A DNA stretch of 64,000 bases from Hippea maritima DSM 10411 (GCF_000194135.1 NC_015318.1:758501-822500), one strand, 5' to 3'; counted from the stretch's first letter, positions 17,962 through 26,251 are shown. Numbers and translations: made by a program. The notes: generated by a model from the sequence alone, not told the origin.

Positions 17962-18726
17962 CTATTTCGATAAGAATCTTACAATTATAAAAATGGTCAG
18001 CGATATTATTACAAGTAGGGTGGTAACAGGTAAGGCGTAGTCAAGTCCGAATGAGTTAAACCTATCGTAAATCATAACAGAAGCTGTTATTGGATGATAG
18101 GCTATTATAACAACCGCACCAAACTCGCCCAAACCTCTTCCCCACATCATCAATGCTCCGTTAAGTATATCTTTCTTTGCAAGAGGTAAGCTAATTTTTA
18201 AAAATACATGAAAGCGGCTTGCCCCAAGTGTCCTTGCGACTTGCTCGATTCTTGTATCGATTTTCTTAAACCCCTCTTTGGCTGCATTTATAAAAAAAGG
18301 TGCTGATACAAACATCATGGCGATCAATATGCCAAATTGGGTATCCAGAAAGGTTATGCCTAATTTTTGAAAAGCTTCTCCAAATATACCTTCTGAGCCA
18401 AAAACCATTAGAAGAGCTATGCCTGCTGCTACATGTGGTATCATAACGGGAACATCAACGATACCTTCTATTAACCCCTTTAGAGGAAAATTATATCTGG
18501 CCAATATGTAAGATAAAGGAAGCCCTAAGATAGTTGTTGTTAAGGTAGCAAAAGCTGAAACCTTAAGCGTTAGCAGTATTGATGATAGTATCATTTTATC
18601 TTTTAAGGCAATAATAAGTTTTGATGGTGGAAGAGAGAATATTATCTCAAAAAGCGGAATTGATAAAAAGGCTACAAGGGTTAATGATAATATAACAGCC
18701 AAGATATTTAGCGGCTTAATTTTCAT
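17962..18726 (-). CDS. wtpB: Tungstate/molybdate ABC transporter permease
   Basis: A 254-residue ABC permease with about six hydrophobic helices. The EAA-type loop that contacts the ATPase is clear (EQVARTLGASRFHVFLKISLPLA, split here as EQVARTLGASR followed by ISLPLA), and GLGEFGAVVI fits the ModB/WtpB/CysT subgroup. It overlaps the binding-protein gene by 11 bases. Coupling to a WtpA-like binding protein and a tungsto-enzyme operon points to tungstate or molybdate import. No ATP-binding subunit is adjacent; the neighbour is a glycosyltransferase, so the ATPase must come from elsewhere. Confidence 0.85.
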   Translation of the reverse strand: MKIKPLNILAVILSLTLVAFLSIPLFEIIFSLPPSKLIIALKDKMILSSILLTLKVSAFATLTTTILGLPLSYILARYNFPLKGLIEGIVDVPVMIPHVAAGIALLMVFGSEGIFGEAFQKLGITFLDTQFGILIAMMFVSAPFFINAAKEGFKKIDTRIEQVARTLGASRFHVFLKISLPLAKKDILNGALMMWGRGLGEFGAVVIIAYHPITASVMIYDRFNSFGLDYALPVTTLLVIISLTIFIIVRFLSK

Positions 18727-19675
18727 TGAGTATTGAATAATTTCCTTTTATTATTGGTGGGTTTATTATACCTTGGCCACAGGATTTTATTATATCTTGC
18801 CCTTCTTTTGAAAGAATAAATTTAACAAGCAGTACAGCACCTTTTTTGTTTATTGGTGAGTTTGAATTTTGTGGTATTGTTAGGCCATAGACCATAGATG
18901 AGCCTTTTTTAGTTATAAATTCACCTGGTTTTTTACCGCTAATTCTAAAAGAGACTGTCTTGTAGAGCCTATCGTAGCTTTTACAACATAAGGAAACCTC
19001 TTTAGGTAGTTCTATATATCTTAGGTGATGCTGTATAGCTACTGATTTGTAAAGGAAGATGTAATCTATATAATGCATCTTCAGAAGTGCTATTAAGTCT
19101 GTTTCTTTTGGTCTAACTATTATCTTGCCTTTCTTCTGGAATCCATCTTGGTAGTAATCAGGGTATCCAAACAACTGCTTAAAAAGACCTTTTTTATGGT
19201 AATACTTTTCAGATAATTTAACAACTAACATGGCTCTATAACCACAGGGATCGTCGTTTGGGTTTGAATGTCCTACTATTACATCCTTTTTTAGCAAGAT
19301 ATCAGTCCAATTATTTGAATTTATCGTATTAGCATAACGTGATTTGTTAGTGAATACTATAGCCATTTCATTTGTTGCAAACAGCGCGTTAAATTTTGCA
19401 TTCCCAGTGTTAATAAGCAAGTTATCTATAACAGAATAATCGGCAGATGCCATGATATCGCAGGGTTTGCGTAAGTCTACTATCTTTCTTGCCGCCATCC
19501 TTGATCCACTTGCCTCAAGTACAATTTTGTACATAGGATATTTTTTCTCGAATGCATGAGCAACCTTTTTCAATGGTACAGACAGGCTTCCGGCGTGGAA
19601 TACGACTATTGGCTGCTTGGCAAAAGCCTGGGGCATTAAAAATAAAAAAGCAAGAAACAAAATAATTGATTTCAT
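18716..19675 (-). CDS. wtpA: Tungstate/molybdate-binding periplasmic protein (WtpA-like)
   Basis: A 319-residue solute-binding protein with a signal peptide (about residues 1-19, cleavage after FA). It opens with VVFHAGSLSVPL and has a SGSRMAARKI segment and a later GYRAMLVVKL segment, the oxyanion-binding pattern of the WtpA/ModA superfamily; WtpA members bind tungstate and molybdate with high affinity. It overlaps the upstream methyltransferase gene by four bases and the permease gene by 11. Placement downstream of aor argues for tungstate, but the metal preference cannot be read from sequence. Confidence 0.87.
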   Translation of the reverse strand: MKSIILFLAFLFLMPQAFAKQPIVVFHAGSLSVPLKKVAHAFEKKYPMYKIVLEASGSRMAARKIVDLRKPCDIMASADYSVIDNLLINTGNAKFNALFATNEMAIVFTNKSRYANTINSNNWTDILLKKDVIVGHSNPNDDPCGYRAMLVVKLSEKYYHKKGLFKQLFGYPDYYQDGFQKKGKIIVRPKETDLIALLKMHYIDYIFLYKSVAIQHHLRYIELPKEVSLCCKSYDRLYKTVSFRISGKKPGEFITKKGSSMVYGLTIPQNSNSPINKKGAVLLVKFILSKEGQDIIKSCGQGIINPPIIKGNYSILNEN

Positions 19676-20391
19676 AAATAATCCTCCTTCTGAAATATGA
19701 AAATTCCTTTTTTATCGGTATATGAGACCACACGACTGTTTCTGATTTCTACTTTTAGATGCTCTTTTATGTGTTCAGGCAATCTCAAAAAAGCTTTTTC
19801 TATCATATCAAAGTGGCTTTTTGACGGTGAAAGCCTTTTTGCCCATTCTTCAAAGTTGTGTTTTTTGAATATAGTGTGAAAGCTTAAAAGCCTAAAACCT
19901 GAAGAAAGAGTTAAAATTTCCTTAATTGTGTAGCTTCTTATGTGGGTTTTATCTCTTATAATTTCAATTTTGTTTAATGCCTCATCTTCTATATCTACAA
20001 TACTATCTATCAAAACAAAAAATCCATGATTTTTTAAAACCCTTTTTATCTCTGAAAAAAACATAATTGAATCTTTAAAGTGGTGAAACGCAATCCTACA
20101 ACCTACAATATCGAAAACTTTATTTTTGAATGGCAGGCTGGAGGCGTTACAAAGTACAAGTTTATCAAAATTATTTTTTTCCCTTGCAACCTTGAGCATA
20201 TTTAGACTTAAGTCACAAATCACTTTTACATCTGCTTTAAATATTTTAGCAAAGTGTCCTGCAGCTGAAGCTACATCCAAGAACTTATTGAAATGATAAC
20301 CTTTAAAATAATTTCTACAAAATTCAAGATCATCACCTTTTTTATGGTCTGAACTATAAAAATAATTTAATGCTGCCTCATCAAATCCCAT
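19672..20391 (-). CDS. SAM-dependent methyltransferase in the tungsto-enzyme operon
   Basis: A 239-residue class I methyltransferase. Motif I is FLDVASAAGHFAKIF (about residues 37-51), the acidic end of strand 2 is VICDLSLNMLKVA, motif post-II is LVLCNASSLPFKNKVFDIV and motif III is VLKNHGFFVLIDS, all in the usual order. The substrate is not indicated. It lies between the radical SAM maturase and the tungstate-binding protein gene and overlaps the latter by four bases, so it is probably part of the same transcript. The ribosome site is poor. It may be an accessory to cofactor maturation, or simply a passenger. Confidence 0.8.
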   Translation of the reverse strand: MGFDEAALNYFYSSDHKKGDDLEFCRNYFKGYHFNKFLDVASAAGHFAKIFKADVKVICDLSLNMLKVAREKNNFDKLVLCNASSLPFKNKVFDIVGCRIAFHHFKDSIMFFSEIKRVLKNHGFFVLIDSIVDIEDEALNKIEIIRDKTHIRSYTIKEILTLSSGFRLLSFHTIFKKHNFEEWAKRLSPSKSHFDMIEKAFLRLPEHIKEHLKVEIRNSRVVSYTDKKGIFIFQKEDYL

Positions 20392-20441
20392 TTACCAAAA
20401 CATACCCAACTTTTGCAAAAAATTAAAGTAAGTTATTTAAT

Positions 20442-21512
20442 TCAGGGGCATATAATTACATTTCTCGACCACAGGCAATCTGCACACGATGGAGATAGCC
20501 CCCAACAGTCCATCTCTGTATCTTTTACAAAGCTACAGGAATCGTTAAAATTACAATCTATGCACGACGGATAAAGGGCATTCTCTACGGTAAATCTAAA
20601 CCATTTGTAATCCCTTTTATTCCATATATCTAATAGATTCTCACTGTTTACATTGCCAAATGTATGAGTATAGATTGTTTTTTCTCTGCCAAGAACAAAC
20701 TCCTTTGATGAGTGCAAAAATCTATAACAGGGAGCAACGCCCCCATCCCATCTTATAACAGTTGATTTTTTGTCAATAAAATTACATTTTCTCTCTGTTT
20801 TTATAGAAAAATAAGGAAGGGTCATTGACATATTTCCCGTTGCTACCTTAAGAAGGTCCTTTAATATTTCTTTATCTTCACTTGGGTATAATGTCCTGTC
20901 TATAAATGCCATGTTAGTTGGTAATAAATTAGAAATTATAACATCTTTTACGCCTATTTTGGCAAATTTCTTTACAGTTTCCGTTAAATCTTTCAATGAA
21001 AACCTATCTATAACCACTTCTATAGAAATGACAGGTTTATCAAGCTTGAGCCTTTTTCTGTTTTCTATAAGTGTTTTTATTGTTTTATATGTGATGTTTT
21101 CGCTTAGGTGCCCTATATCTGTTGTATCAACTGATATAACTATGTTGTCTAACTGTTTTTTTAGAAAAAAATCGCTAAATTTTTCAAGTAGATAACCATT
21201 TGTAGCCAGTATAACGTATACTTTTAATTCTTCTTTCAGGAAAGTCACAATATCTTTTAAGTCATTATGAATTAATGGTTCTCCTATCCCGCCCAAAACA
21301 ACCTCTTTTAGTTTAGGTAGAGATGTTAAAGATTTCTTTAGATTTGAAAGTGTTCTTTTGTCCATAAAACCATCTTTTTCAGTAAATGCATTCTTGAAAC
21401 ACATTTTGCAGTTGAAATTACATGCGCTCGTTAGTTCAATATATACCCGTTTTATATCGTCATCATCGTTTAGTATTATTTGGCTGTTTTTTAGGTTAAA
21501 GATGTCCTTCAT
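20442..21512 (-). CDS. Radical SAM protein, tungsten-oxidoreductase maturase type (SPASM-like)
   Basis: A 356-residue radical SAM enzyme. The cluster motif C31-x3-C35-x2-C38 (CNFNCKMC) is followed by GGIGEPLIH and ATNGYLL. The C-terminal third is cysteine rich (APCYRF…, YPSCIDCNFNDSCSF…, DCWGLSPSCADCLW), which is how SPASM-type domains bind extra 4Fe-4S clusters. Family knowledge includes a radical SAM group annotated as maturases of tungsten-cofactor oxidoreductases and encoded beside them; order and layout here fit that group. A good ribosome site (AGAGGAG) precedes the ATG. The reaction it catalyses is unknown to me. Confidence 0.85.
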   Translation of the reverse strand: MKDIFNLKNSQIILNDDDDIKRVYIELTSACNFNCKMCFKNAFTEKDGFMDKRTLSNLKKSLTSLPKLKEVVLGGIGEPLIHNDLKDIVTFLKEELKVYVILATNGYLLEKFSDFFLKKQLDNIVISVDTTDIGHLSENITYKTIKTLIENRKRLKLDKPVISIEVVIDRFSLKDLTETVKKFAKIGVKDVIISNLLPTNMAFIDRTLYPSEDKEILKDLLKVATGNMSMTLPYFSIKTERKCNFIDKKSTVIRWDGGVAPCYRFLHSSKEFVLGREKTIYTHTFGNVNSENLLDIWNKRDYKWFRFTVENALYPSCIDCNFNDSCSFVKDTEMDCWGLSPSCADCLWSRNVIICP

Positions 21513-21522
21513 TTACTCCTCT

Positions 21523-22197
21523 TTATCGTTTTAAAGTTAGCTTTGAGAAAGAAAAATCACCGCAATTTACCACCAAAAGCTTGTTTATTAATTCTGGGGT
21601 GCCTATGATATTGTTTATCACCTCTTGAGCCATAAGGCTTGCTATGATAAATACAGCTGTTGTAGATACCCCTACTATCTTGTTTTCTGTTTTAAATCCA
21701 TAATATATTTCACTTAAAAGGGGTGTTTTGTTTTTTATTATAGTTGTAATTTGTCCGTAGGTATTTTCAACCCCACCGTGGATAAGAAACTGTTTTTCTG
21801 TTAGCTGTTTTTCAAGTGCAAATCTACCCTCGTAATTATCAAGGCAATCTACAAAACCGTCTGCTTCTCTTAATATACTCGATAGCTTGTTTTCCTGTAT
21901 ATCTTCAAAAAAAGTGTCTATATGACATGTTTTAGTCTTTTTCATTAGCTTTTCCTTTGCAACTTCAACCTTTCTTCTTCCTATATCGTTATAGTCATAT
22001 AAAGTTTGCCGCTCAAGATCAGGTTCATCTACAATACCGTTGTCTATTATTATGAGTCGCTTTATATTCATCCTTGAGAGTATTTCGCTAACGATAGAAC
22101 CCAATCCCCCAACTCCAGCTATAACAACCGTAGAGGAATTTATTTTATTTAATTGGTTTTTATTAAAAACGAGGGCGTTTCTTGATATGAACTTCAC
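21523..22197 (-). CDS. ThiF/MoeB/HesA-family adenylyltransferase
   Basis: A 224-residue E1-like enzyme that would adenylate the C-terminal glycine of a ubiquitin-like sulfur carrier, here almost certainly the MoaD-like protein encoded immediately upstream. The nucleotide loop GVGGLGS is at residues 28-34, the IDNGIVDEPDLERQ segment supplies the ATP-contacting aspartate and arginine, and DCLDNYEGR follows. The CxxC zinc pairs of MoeB and ThiF are absent, so it is a short form. The start is GTG at 22197; its ribosome site (GGAGGAGGA) lies within the glycine codons at the end of the MoaD-like gene, five bases upstream. Confidence 0.87.
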   Translation of the reverse strand: MKFISRNALVFNKNQLNKINSSTVVIAGVGGLGSIVSEILSRMNIKRLIIIDNGIVDEPDLERQTLYDYNDIGRRKVEVAKEKLMKKTKTCHIDTFFEDIQENKLSSILREADGFVDCLDNYEGRFALEKQLTEKQFLIHGGVENTYGQITTIIKNKTPLLSEIYYGFKTENKIVGVSTTAVFIIASLMAQEVINNIIGTPELINKLLVVNCGDFSFSKLTLKR

Positions 22198-22202
22198 AGT
22201 TA

Positions 22203-22481
22203 TTATCCTCCTCCACCAGGAGGAAACAGATCTATTTTATCTCCATTTTTTATCAATGTTTTTAGCCCCTCTAAGTGATGAACGTTTTTCCCGTTTACAA
22301 GTACGATAGCGGTGTTTAAGAGTTTTCCATTTTCTATTAATTTATATGTGAATTTTTTACCTATCTTTCTCTCTGCTAATAGGAGTAGTTTTTCAAGTGA
22401 AATTTCTTTATCTATTTCCAACGTTATATCTTTTATTCCAAGATCAAGTCTAAACAGGGTATAAAAACTTATCTTTACCAT
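22203..22481 (-). CDS. MoaD/ThiS-like sulfur carrier with C-terminal Gly4
   Basis: A 92-residue beta-grasp protein ending DLFPPGGGG. MoaD proteins end in a di-glycine that is adenylated and thiocarboxylated to deliver sulfur to the pterin dithiolene; this one has four glycines, with VNGKNV and KNGDKIDLFPP matching the family's closing strands. It sits between aor and the ThiF-like activating enzyme, so it is probably a dedicated carrier for the tungstopterin or another AOR-linked step rather than the general MoaD. A start at 22481 gives full beta-grasp length. Confidence 0.87.
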   Translation of the reverse strand: MVKISFYTLFRLDLGIKDITLEIDKEISLEKLLLLAERKIGKKFTYKLIENGKLLNTAIVLVNGKNVHHLEGLKTLIKNGDKIDLFPPGGGG

Positions 22482-22501
22482 TTTTGTAAACCTAAATAAA
22501 C

Positions 22502-22524
22502 AAGAGGGGTAAGACCCCCCTCTT
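22502..22524 (-). terminator. Stem-loop directly after the aor stop codon
   Basis: An 8-bp perfect stem (AAGAGGGG/CCCCTCTT) with a 7-base loop starts two bases after the aor TAA on the minus strand, followed by a modest T-rich run (GTTTATTT). It lies inside the operon, 21 bases before the MoaD-like start, so it is more likely a partial terminator or mRNA-protecting hairpin that lets aor be made in larger amounts than the maturation genes. Confidence 0.5.
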
Positions 22525-24332
22525 TATGCTATTTTCAACTCTTTGAGTTTTTCTTCTGGTATAGTACCATCACTATTCCACCCGCGAGCTTCATAATATT
22601 TAGGCAGTAGCTCCTCCACATGGCTAAATGAACCTTTTTGAGCTCCATCAGGTAACGGCTCTTTAAACCTGTTCGGTAGTTTGTCTTCTTCAGGAGATAT
22701 GCCTGCTTCTAGATTAAATTTTCTCTCAAGATTCCATATTCTTTCACCAATTTTCAAGACATCATCTGTTGTGAAATTGAATCCCGTTCCTGCATTGATT
22801 AACTCTGTGTAATCATCCGCACTTAAAGCAAAGGAACTAAACAGGCACAAGCCTGCAGAATCTATAACAGCTGTTAAGTCCTGGAATATTTTAACCCAAC
22901 CAGCTTTTCCTTCCAAACTCTGTGGATCGAGTTTTTCAGGGACGCCTAAAACTTCAGGAGATATCATATAACCCCTAACATGACATCCACCTCTGTTGCT
23001 TGTTGCATATTCCAATCCGTGACCTTGAGCTCCCCTTGGGTCGTAAGCCGGCATTTCCTGTTTCTTAACACTCATAGATAGTTCTGAATGACCGTAGGCT
23101 TGGCAGAACCTATATGAACCTTCTGCTAATTTATCTCCAATTCCTTCCCTATATGCTATCTTTTTTAGGTAATATAATAAGGACTCACTACTTCCAAATC
23201 TTAATTCGGGTCCATTTCCTAAATCTTCCTTGGGCAGATAACCCCTTTCATACATCTCCATTGCCGCTGCGATTGTTCCTCCGGCAGATATTGTATCAAG
23301 ACCAAGCTCATTACACATAAAGTTGGCATCACTTACTGCAATCAAATCTTCTACTCCACAATCTGCTCCGAATGCCCAACCTGATTCGTACTCTGGACCT
23401 TCACCTTTCCTGCCATTTGGCAGAACAACGTCCCTTCCGCATCCTATAGGGCATGCATAACAGGCTTTGTTATCAACTAAATATCCTTTATTGACCAATG
23501 CTTCGCCGTTTACCTCTTCTGTGTACTCAAATGTGCCAAATTGAAAGTTTTTAGTCGGATACAATCCACTTTGGTTGATGATGCTATCTAAAACTTTTGT
23601 ACCGAGTTTTGGCAAACCCTCTCCAGTTATCGGGTTTTTTCTTATTATATCTACCTTGGATTTTACAGCCTCCATAAAAGCTGCTTTATCCATAACGTTT
23701 ATATTTTCAGAACCCCTTACTACAATTGCTTTTAGGTTTTTACTGCCCATTACGGCACCAACGCCGGTTCTTCCTGCGGCTCTTGATTTGTCATTCATAA
23801 TTGCAGCAAATTTAACCAGATTCTCACCTGCAGGTCCAATGCATGCAACCCTTGCCCTTTTATCGCCGAATTCTTCAATTAGTTCATCAGTTGTTATATC
23901 GGTTGTCTTACCCCATAAATGGTTTGCATCTTTTATCTGAACATCGTCGTCTTTTATAGATATATAAACCGGTTTTTCGGCTTTTCCTTCTACAATTACC
24001 ATACTCCATCCAGCTTTTCTAAGCTCAGCACCAAAGAATCCACCCGAATTACTTGATGCTATTGTGCCTGTTAGAGGCCCCTTTGTTACAACCATATAGC
24101 GACCACCTGTTGGAACAGATGTTCCTGTCAGTAGTCCATTTGCAAATATAAGTTTATTCTCAGGGCTAAGAGGGTCGATGGCGGGGTCTATCTCATCGTA
24201 GAGTATTTTGCTTGCCAACCCCCTACCTCCCAAGTAGAGTCTAACTAGTTCAAGATCAATCTTTTCCCTTTTAATTTCACCTGTAGATAAATTAATCCTC
24301 AATACTTTTACGTTTAACAAATCATTTGCCAT
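22524..24332 (-). CDS. aor: Tungsten-containing aldehyde:ferredoxin oxidoreductase
   Basis: AOR interconverts aldehydes and carboxylic acids with ferredoxin as electron partner, using a bis-pterin tungsten site and one 4Fe-4S cluster. The 602-residue protein has the cluster cysteines C291, C294, C298 (CYACPIGC) and C496 (GLCLF), almost the same positions as in the Pyrococcus enzyme. The pterin-binding N-terminal domain (LYLGGRGLASKILYDE, SNSGGFFGAELRKAG) is complete, and GGCHVRG (about 448-454) provides the conserved histidine region. It starts four bases after moeA with a GAGGAGG ribosome site. It probably handles acids or aldehydes in fermentative or amino-acid metabolism with the nearby oxidoreductase genes; exact substrate unknown. 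Confidence 0.94.
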   Translation of the reverse strand: MANDLLNVKVLRINLSTGEIKREKIDLELVRLYLGGRGLASKILYDEIDPAIDPLSPENKLIFANGLLTGTSVPTGGRYMVVTKGPLTGTIASSNSGGFFGAELRKAGWSMVIVEGKAEKPVYISIKDDDVQIKDANHLWGKTTDITTDELIEEFGDKRARVACIGPAGENLVKFAAIMNDKSRAAGRTGVGAVMGSKNLKAIVVRGSENINVMDKAAFMEAVKSKVDIIRKNPITGEGLPKLGTKVLDSIINQSGLYPTKNFQFGTFEYTEEVNGEALVNKGYLVDNKACYACPIGCGRDVVLPNGRKGEGPEYESGWAFGADCGVEDLIAVSDANFMCNELGLDTISAGGTIAAAMEMYERGYLPKEDLGNGPELRFGSSESLLYYLKKIAYREGIGDKLAEGSYRFCQAYGHSELSMSVKKQEMPAYDPRGAQGHGLEYATSNRGGCHVRGYMISPEVLGVPEKLDPQSLEGKAGWVKIFQDLTAVIDSAGLCLFSSFALSADDYTELINAGTGFNFTTDDVLKIGERIWNLERKFNLEAGISPEEDKLPNRFKEPLPDGAQKGSFSHVEELLPKYYEARGWNSDGTIPEEKLKELKIA

Positions 24333-24335
24333 CTT

Positions 24336-25562
24336 CTACCTCCTCTTCTCAAAAATAGATTTAAAATCATACATAAATACATCTACTTCCTCACCCTTTG
24401 CTATTTCTCCTAACCTGAAGCTTTCAACCATTGCGAATCCGTTACACTGGGCAATAGATTCGATAATATTTGATCCTTGCGTTTCAAAGGGTGTTGCATA
24501 AAAATTATCGTTTTTAAATTCAACCTTAACTCTGTTAAAATGTACCCTATCATTTCTCTTAACCATTGATTTTTTAAGCTTAGCCTTTATTGGTATATGT
24601 AGGTATTTTTTTAAGCCCATCATCTTTTTTAGAGCTGGTAAAAGATAGAAAAATGAACAGAATGCTGTAGATACAGGATTTCCAGGAAAAGAGAATATAA
24701 AACTGTCTTTTATTTTACCAAACGCAAACGGCTTCCCTGGTTTTTGTTTTACATATTTAAATAACCACTCTATCCCTATCTGTTTTTCTATGTTTGTTAC
24801 GACATCATAATCACCAAACGATATTCCCGCAGTAGTTATGATGATATCGTAATTTAGAGCAGTTTCCATTAGATTTTTTAAGTCTTCTTGAGAGTCTGTG
24901 GATATGCCTAAATAATCTATATCCAGATTTAATTCTTCTTTTAAAAGACTTTTTACAAAAAGGCTGTTTGAATCTATTGTAGCAAAAGGTGTTGTATCGC
25001 CTGCATAAACAAGCTCATTACCTGTTGCTATAATGCATATTCGTGGTTTTGTATAAACATCTATGAATATATTTCCTGTCGAAACAATTCTTGCGAGTCT
25101 GTATGGATTCAGGTGTTCTCCTATGAGGTCTATCCTCGCATTTTTTTCTATGTCTTCACCTTTAAACCTTATGTTTGCATATAGTTTTTTTTGTTTTAAT
25201 ATTTCAACATATCCATTTTCCTCTTTGGCTGCTTCAAATTCAACTACACAGTCTGCACCCTTAGGAATAAATGCACCTGTCATAATTCTGAAGCATTCAT
25301 TTTCTCCTACGCTTAGCCCGTCAATGCTATCACCTGCTTTTATTGTACCTTTTATTTTTAGTTTTGCTGGAATTTGTTGAATATCTTTGAATCTTATAGC
25401 ATATCCGTCCATAGCTGAGTTATCTTGCGGTGGTAGATCGAGTTTTGAATAGATGTAGTCGGCTACAACCCTTTTATCAGCCTCAAATATCGAAATCTTT
25501 TGTTTTCCAAGTGGTTTCATATTGTTTAGGATGATATCCAGTGCCTCAAATGGTGTTATCAT
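24336..25562 (-). CDS. moeA: Molybdopterin molybdenumtransferase (MoeA)
   Basis: MoeA inserts molybdate (or tungstate) into adenylated molybdopterin. The 408-residue protein has the N-terminal LDLPPQDNSAMDGYAIR motif near residue 40, the GISFGDYDV catalytic loop near 240 and the FSFPGNPVS segment near 290, all MoeA hallmarks. It is the first gene of the minus-strand tungsto-enzyme operon, behind a near-consensus promoter and a GGGAGGA ribosome site. Organisms with tungsto-enzymes often carry two MoeA paralogues with different metal preference; this one, linked to aor, is a good candidate for the tungsten version. Confidence 0.93.
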   Translation of the reverse strand: MITPFEALDIILNNMKPLGKQKISIFEADKRVVADYIYSKLDLPPQDNSAMDGYAIRFKDIQQIPAKLKIKGTIKAGDSIDGLSVGENECFRIMTGAFIPKGADCVVEFEAAKEENGYVEILKQKKLYANIRFKGEDIEKNARIDLIGEHLNPYRLARIVSTGNIFIDVYTKPRICIIATGNELVYAGDTTPFATIDSNSLFVKSLLKEELNLDIDYLGISTDSQEDLKNLMETALNYDIIITTAGISFGDYDVVTNIEKQIGIEWLFKYVKQKPGKPFAFGKIKDSFIFSFPGNPVSTAFCSFFYLLPALKKMMGLKKYLHIPIKAKLKKSMVKRNDRVHFNRVKVEFKNDNFYATPFETQGSNIIESIAQCNGFAMVESFRLGEIAKGEEVDVFMYDFKSIFEKRR

Positions 25563-25600
25563 ATATAAATCCTCCCTTGATGATGTGTTTTTCCTTAAAA

Positions 25601-25630
25601 AATATACAACTTCTAAATAAAACTTGTCAA
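25601..25630 (-). promoter_or_regulatory. Promoter of the moeA-aor tungsto-enzyme operon
   Basis: On the minus strand a perfect TTGACA (25630-25625) is separated by 18 bases from TATATT (25606-25601). The predicted start leaves a leader of about 30 bases before the moeA ATG, containing the ribosome site. It faces the msrA promoter and shares the TTGTCAA heptamer with it. Confidence 0.68.
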
Positions 25631-25652
25631 ATTTAATTTATAGAAAGATATT
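25624..25652 (+). promoter_or_regulatory. Putative msrA promoter overlapping the moeA -35 box
   Basis: TTGTCA (25624-25629), 17 bases, then GATATT (25647-25652). The -35 hexamer overlaps the perfect -35 of the divergent moeA promoter. A second candidate (TTGTTA 25651-25656, TATCAT 25673-25678, 16-base spacer) would start transcription inside the ribosome site and is less likely. Confidence 0.4.
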
Positions 25653-25693
25653 GTTAAATTTTAGTTTTTTAGTATCATTACCCGGGGGGGAAT

Positions 25694-26251
25694 ATGCGTA
25701 ATATAGCTGTATTTGCTGGTGGGTGTTTTTGGTGTTTAGAAAAGGTTTATTCCGATCTGGATGGTGTGGTTGACCTAAAGGTTGGCTATACAGGTGGAAA
25801 GCTAAAAAACCCAACATACGATAAGGTATCCTCTGGATTATCCGGACATTTTGAAGCAATAAAGTTCGTGTTTGAACAGGGTATTGTGGATTATAAGGTT
25901 TTGCTTAAGCTCTTTTGGTTAAATATAGACCCAACAGATGCAGATGGCCAATTCTGTGATGTGGGCAATCAATACAGGAGCGCTATTTTTTACACAACGG
26001 ATCGCCAAAAAGAGTTGGCTTTTATGTCTAAAGGGGTTTTAGAAGAATCCAATTTATTTGAAAAGCCGATTACAACCCTGATTTTACCTTTTGAGGAATT
26101 CTATGAAGCTGAAGACTATCATCAGCGATACTTTGAAAAAAACCCAAAGCTTTACAGACAGTATTACGAGTTTTCGGGTAGGGTGTGCTTCTTCAACAGA
26201 TGGCGCAGCAGGATTGAAGAGGTTTTAGATAAGCACTTTTTAAAGAATTGA
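25694..26251 (+). CDS. msrA: Peptide methionine-S-sulfoxide reductase MsrA
   Basis: MsrA reduces methionine-S-sulfoxide in proteins, an oxidative damage repair step. The 185-residue protein has the active-site GCFWC with C11 as nucleophile and C14 close behind, followed by VGYTGG and the FEAIKFVFE and GNQYRSAIFY segments of the family. A C-terminal cysteine (GRVCFF) may act in recycling. The ribosome site is a G-run (GGGGGGG) 3 bases from the ATG. It is divergent from the tungsto-enzyme operon, with a short shared promoter region. Confidence 0.93.
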   Translation: MRNIAVFAGGCFWCLEKVYSDLDGVVDLKVGYTGGKLKNPTYDKVSSGLSGHFEAIKFVFEQGIVDYKVLLKLFWLNIDPTDADGQFCDVGNQYRSAIFYTTDRQKELAFMSKGVLEESNLFEKPITTLILPFEEFYEAEDYHQRYFEKNPKLYRQYYEFSGRVCFFNRWRSRIEEVLDKHFLKN

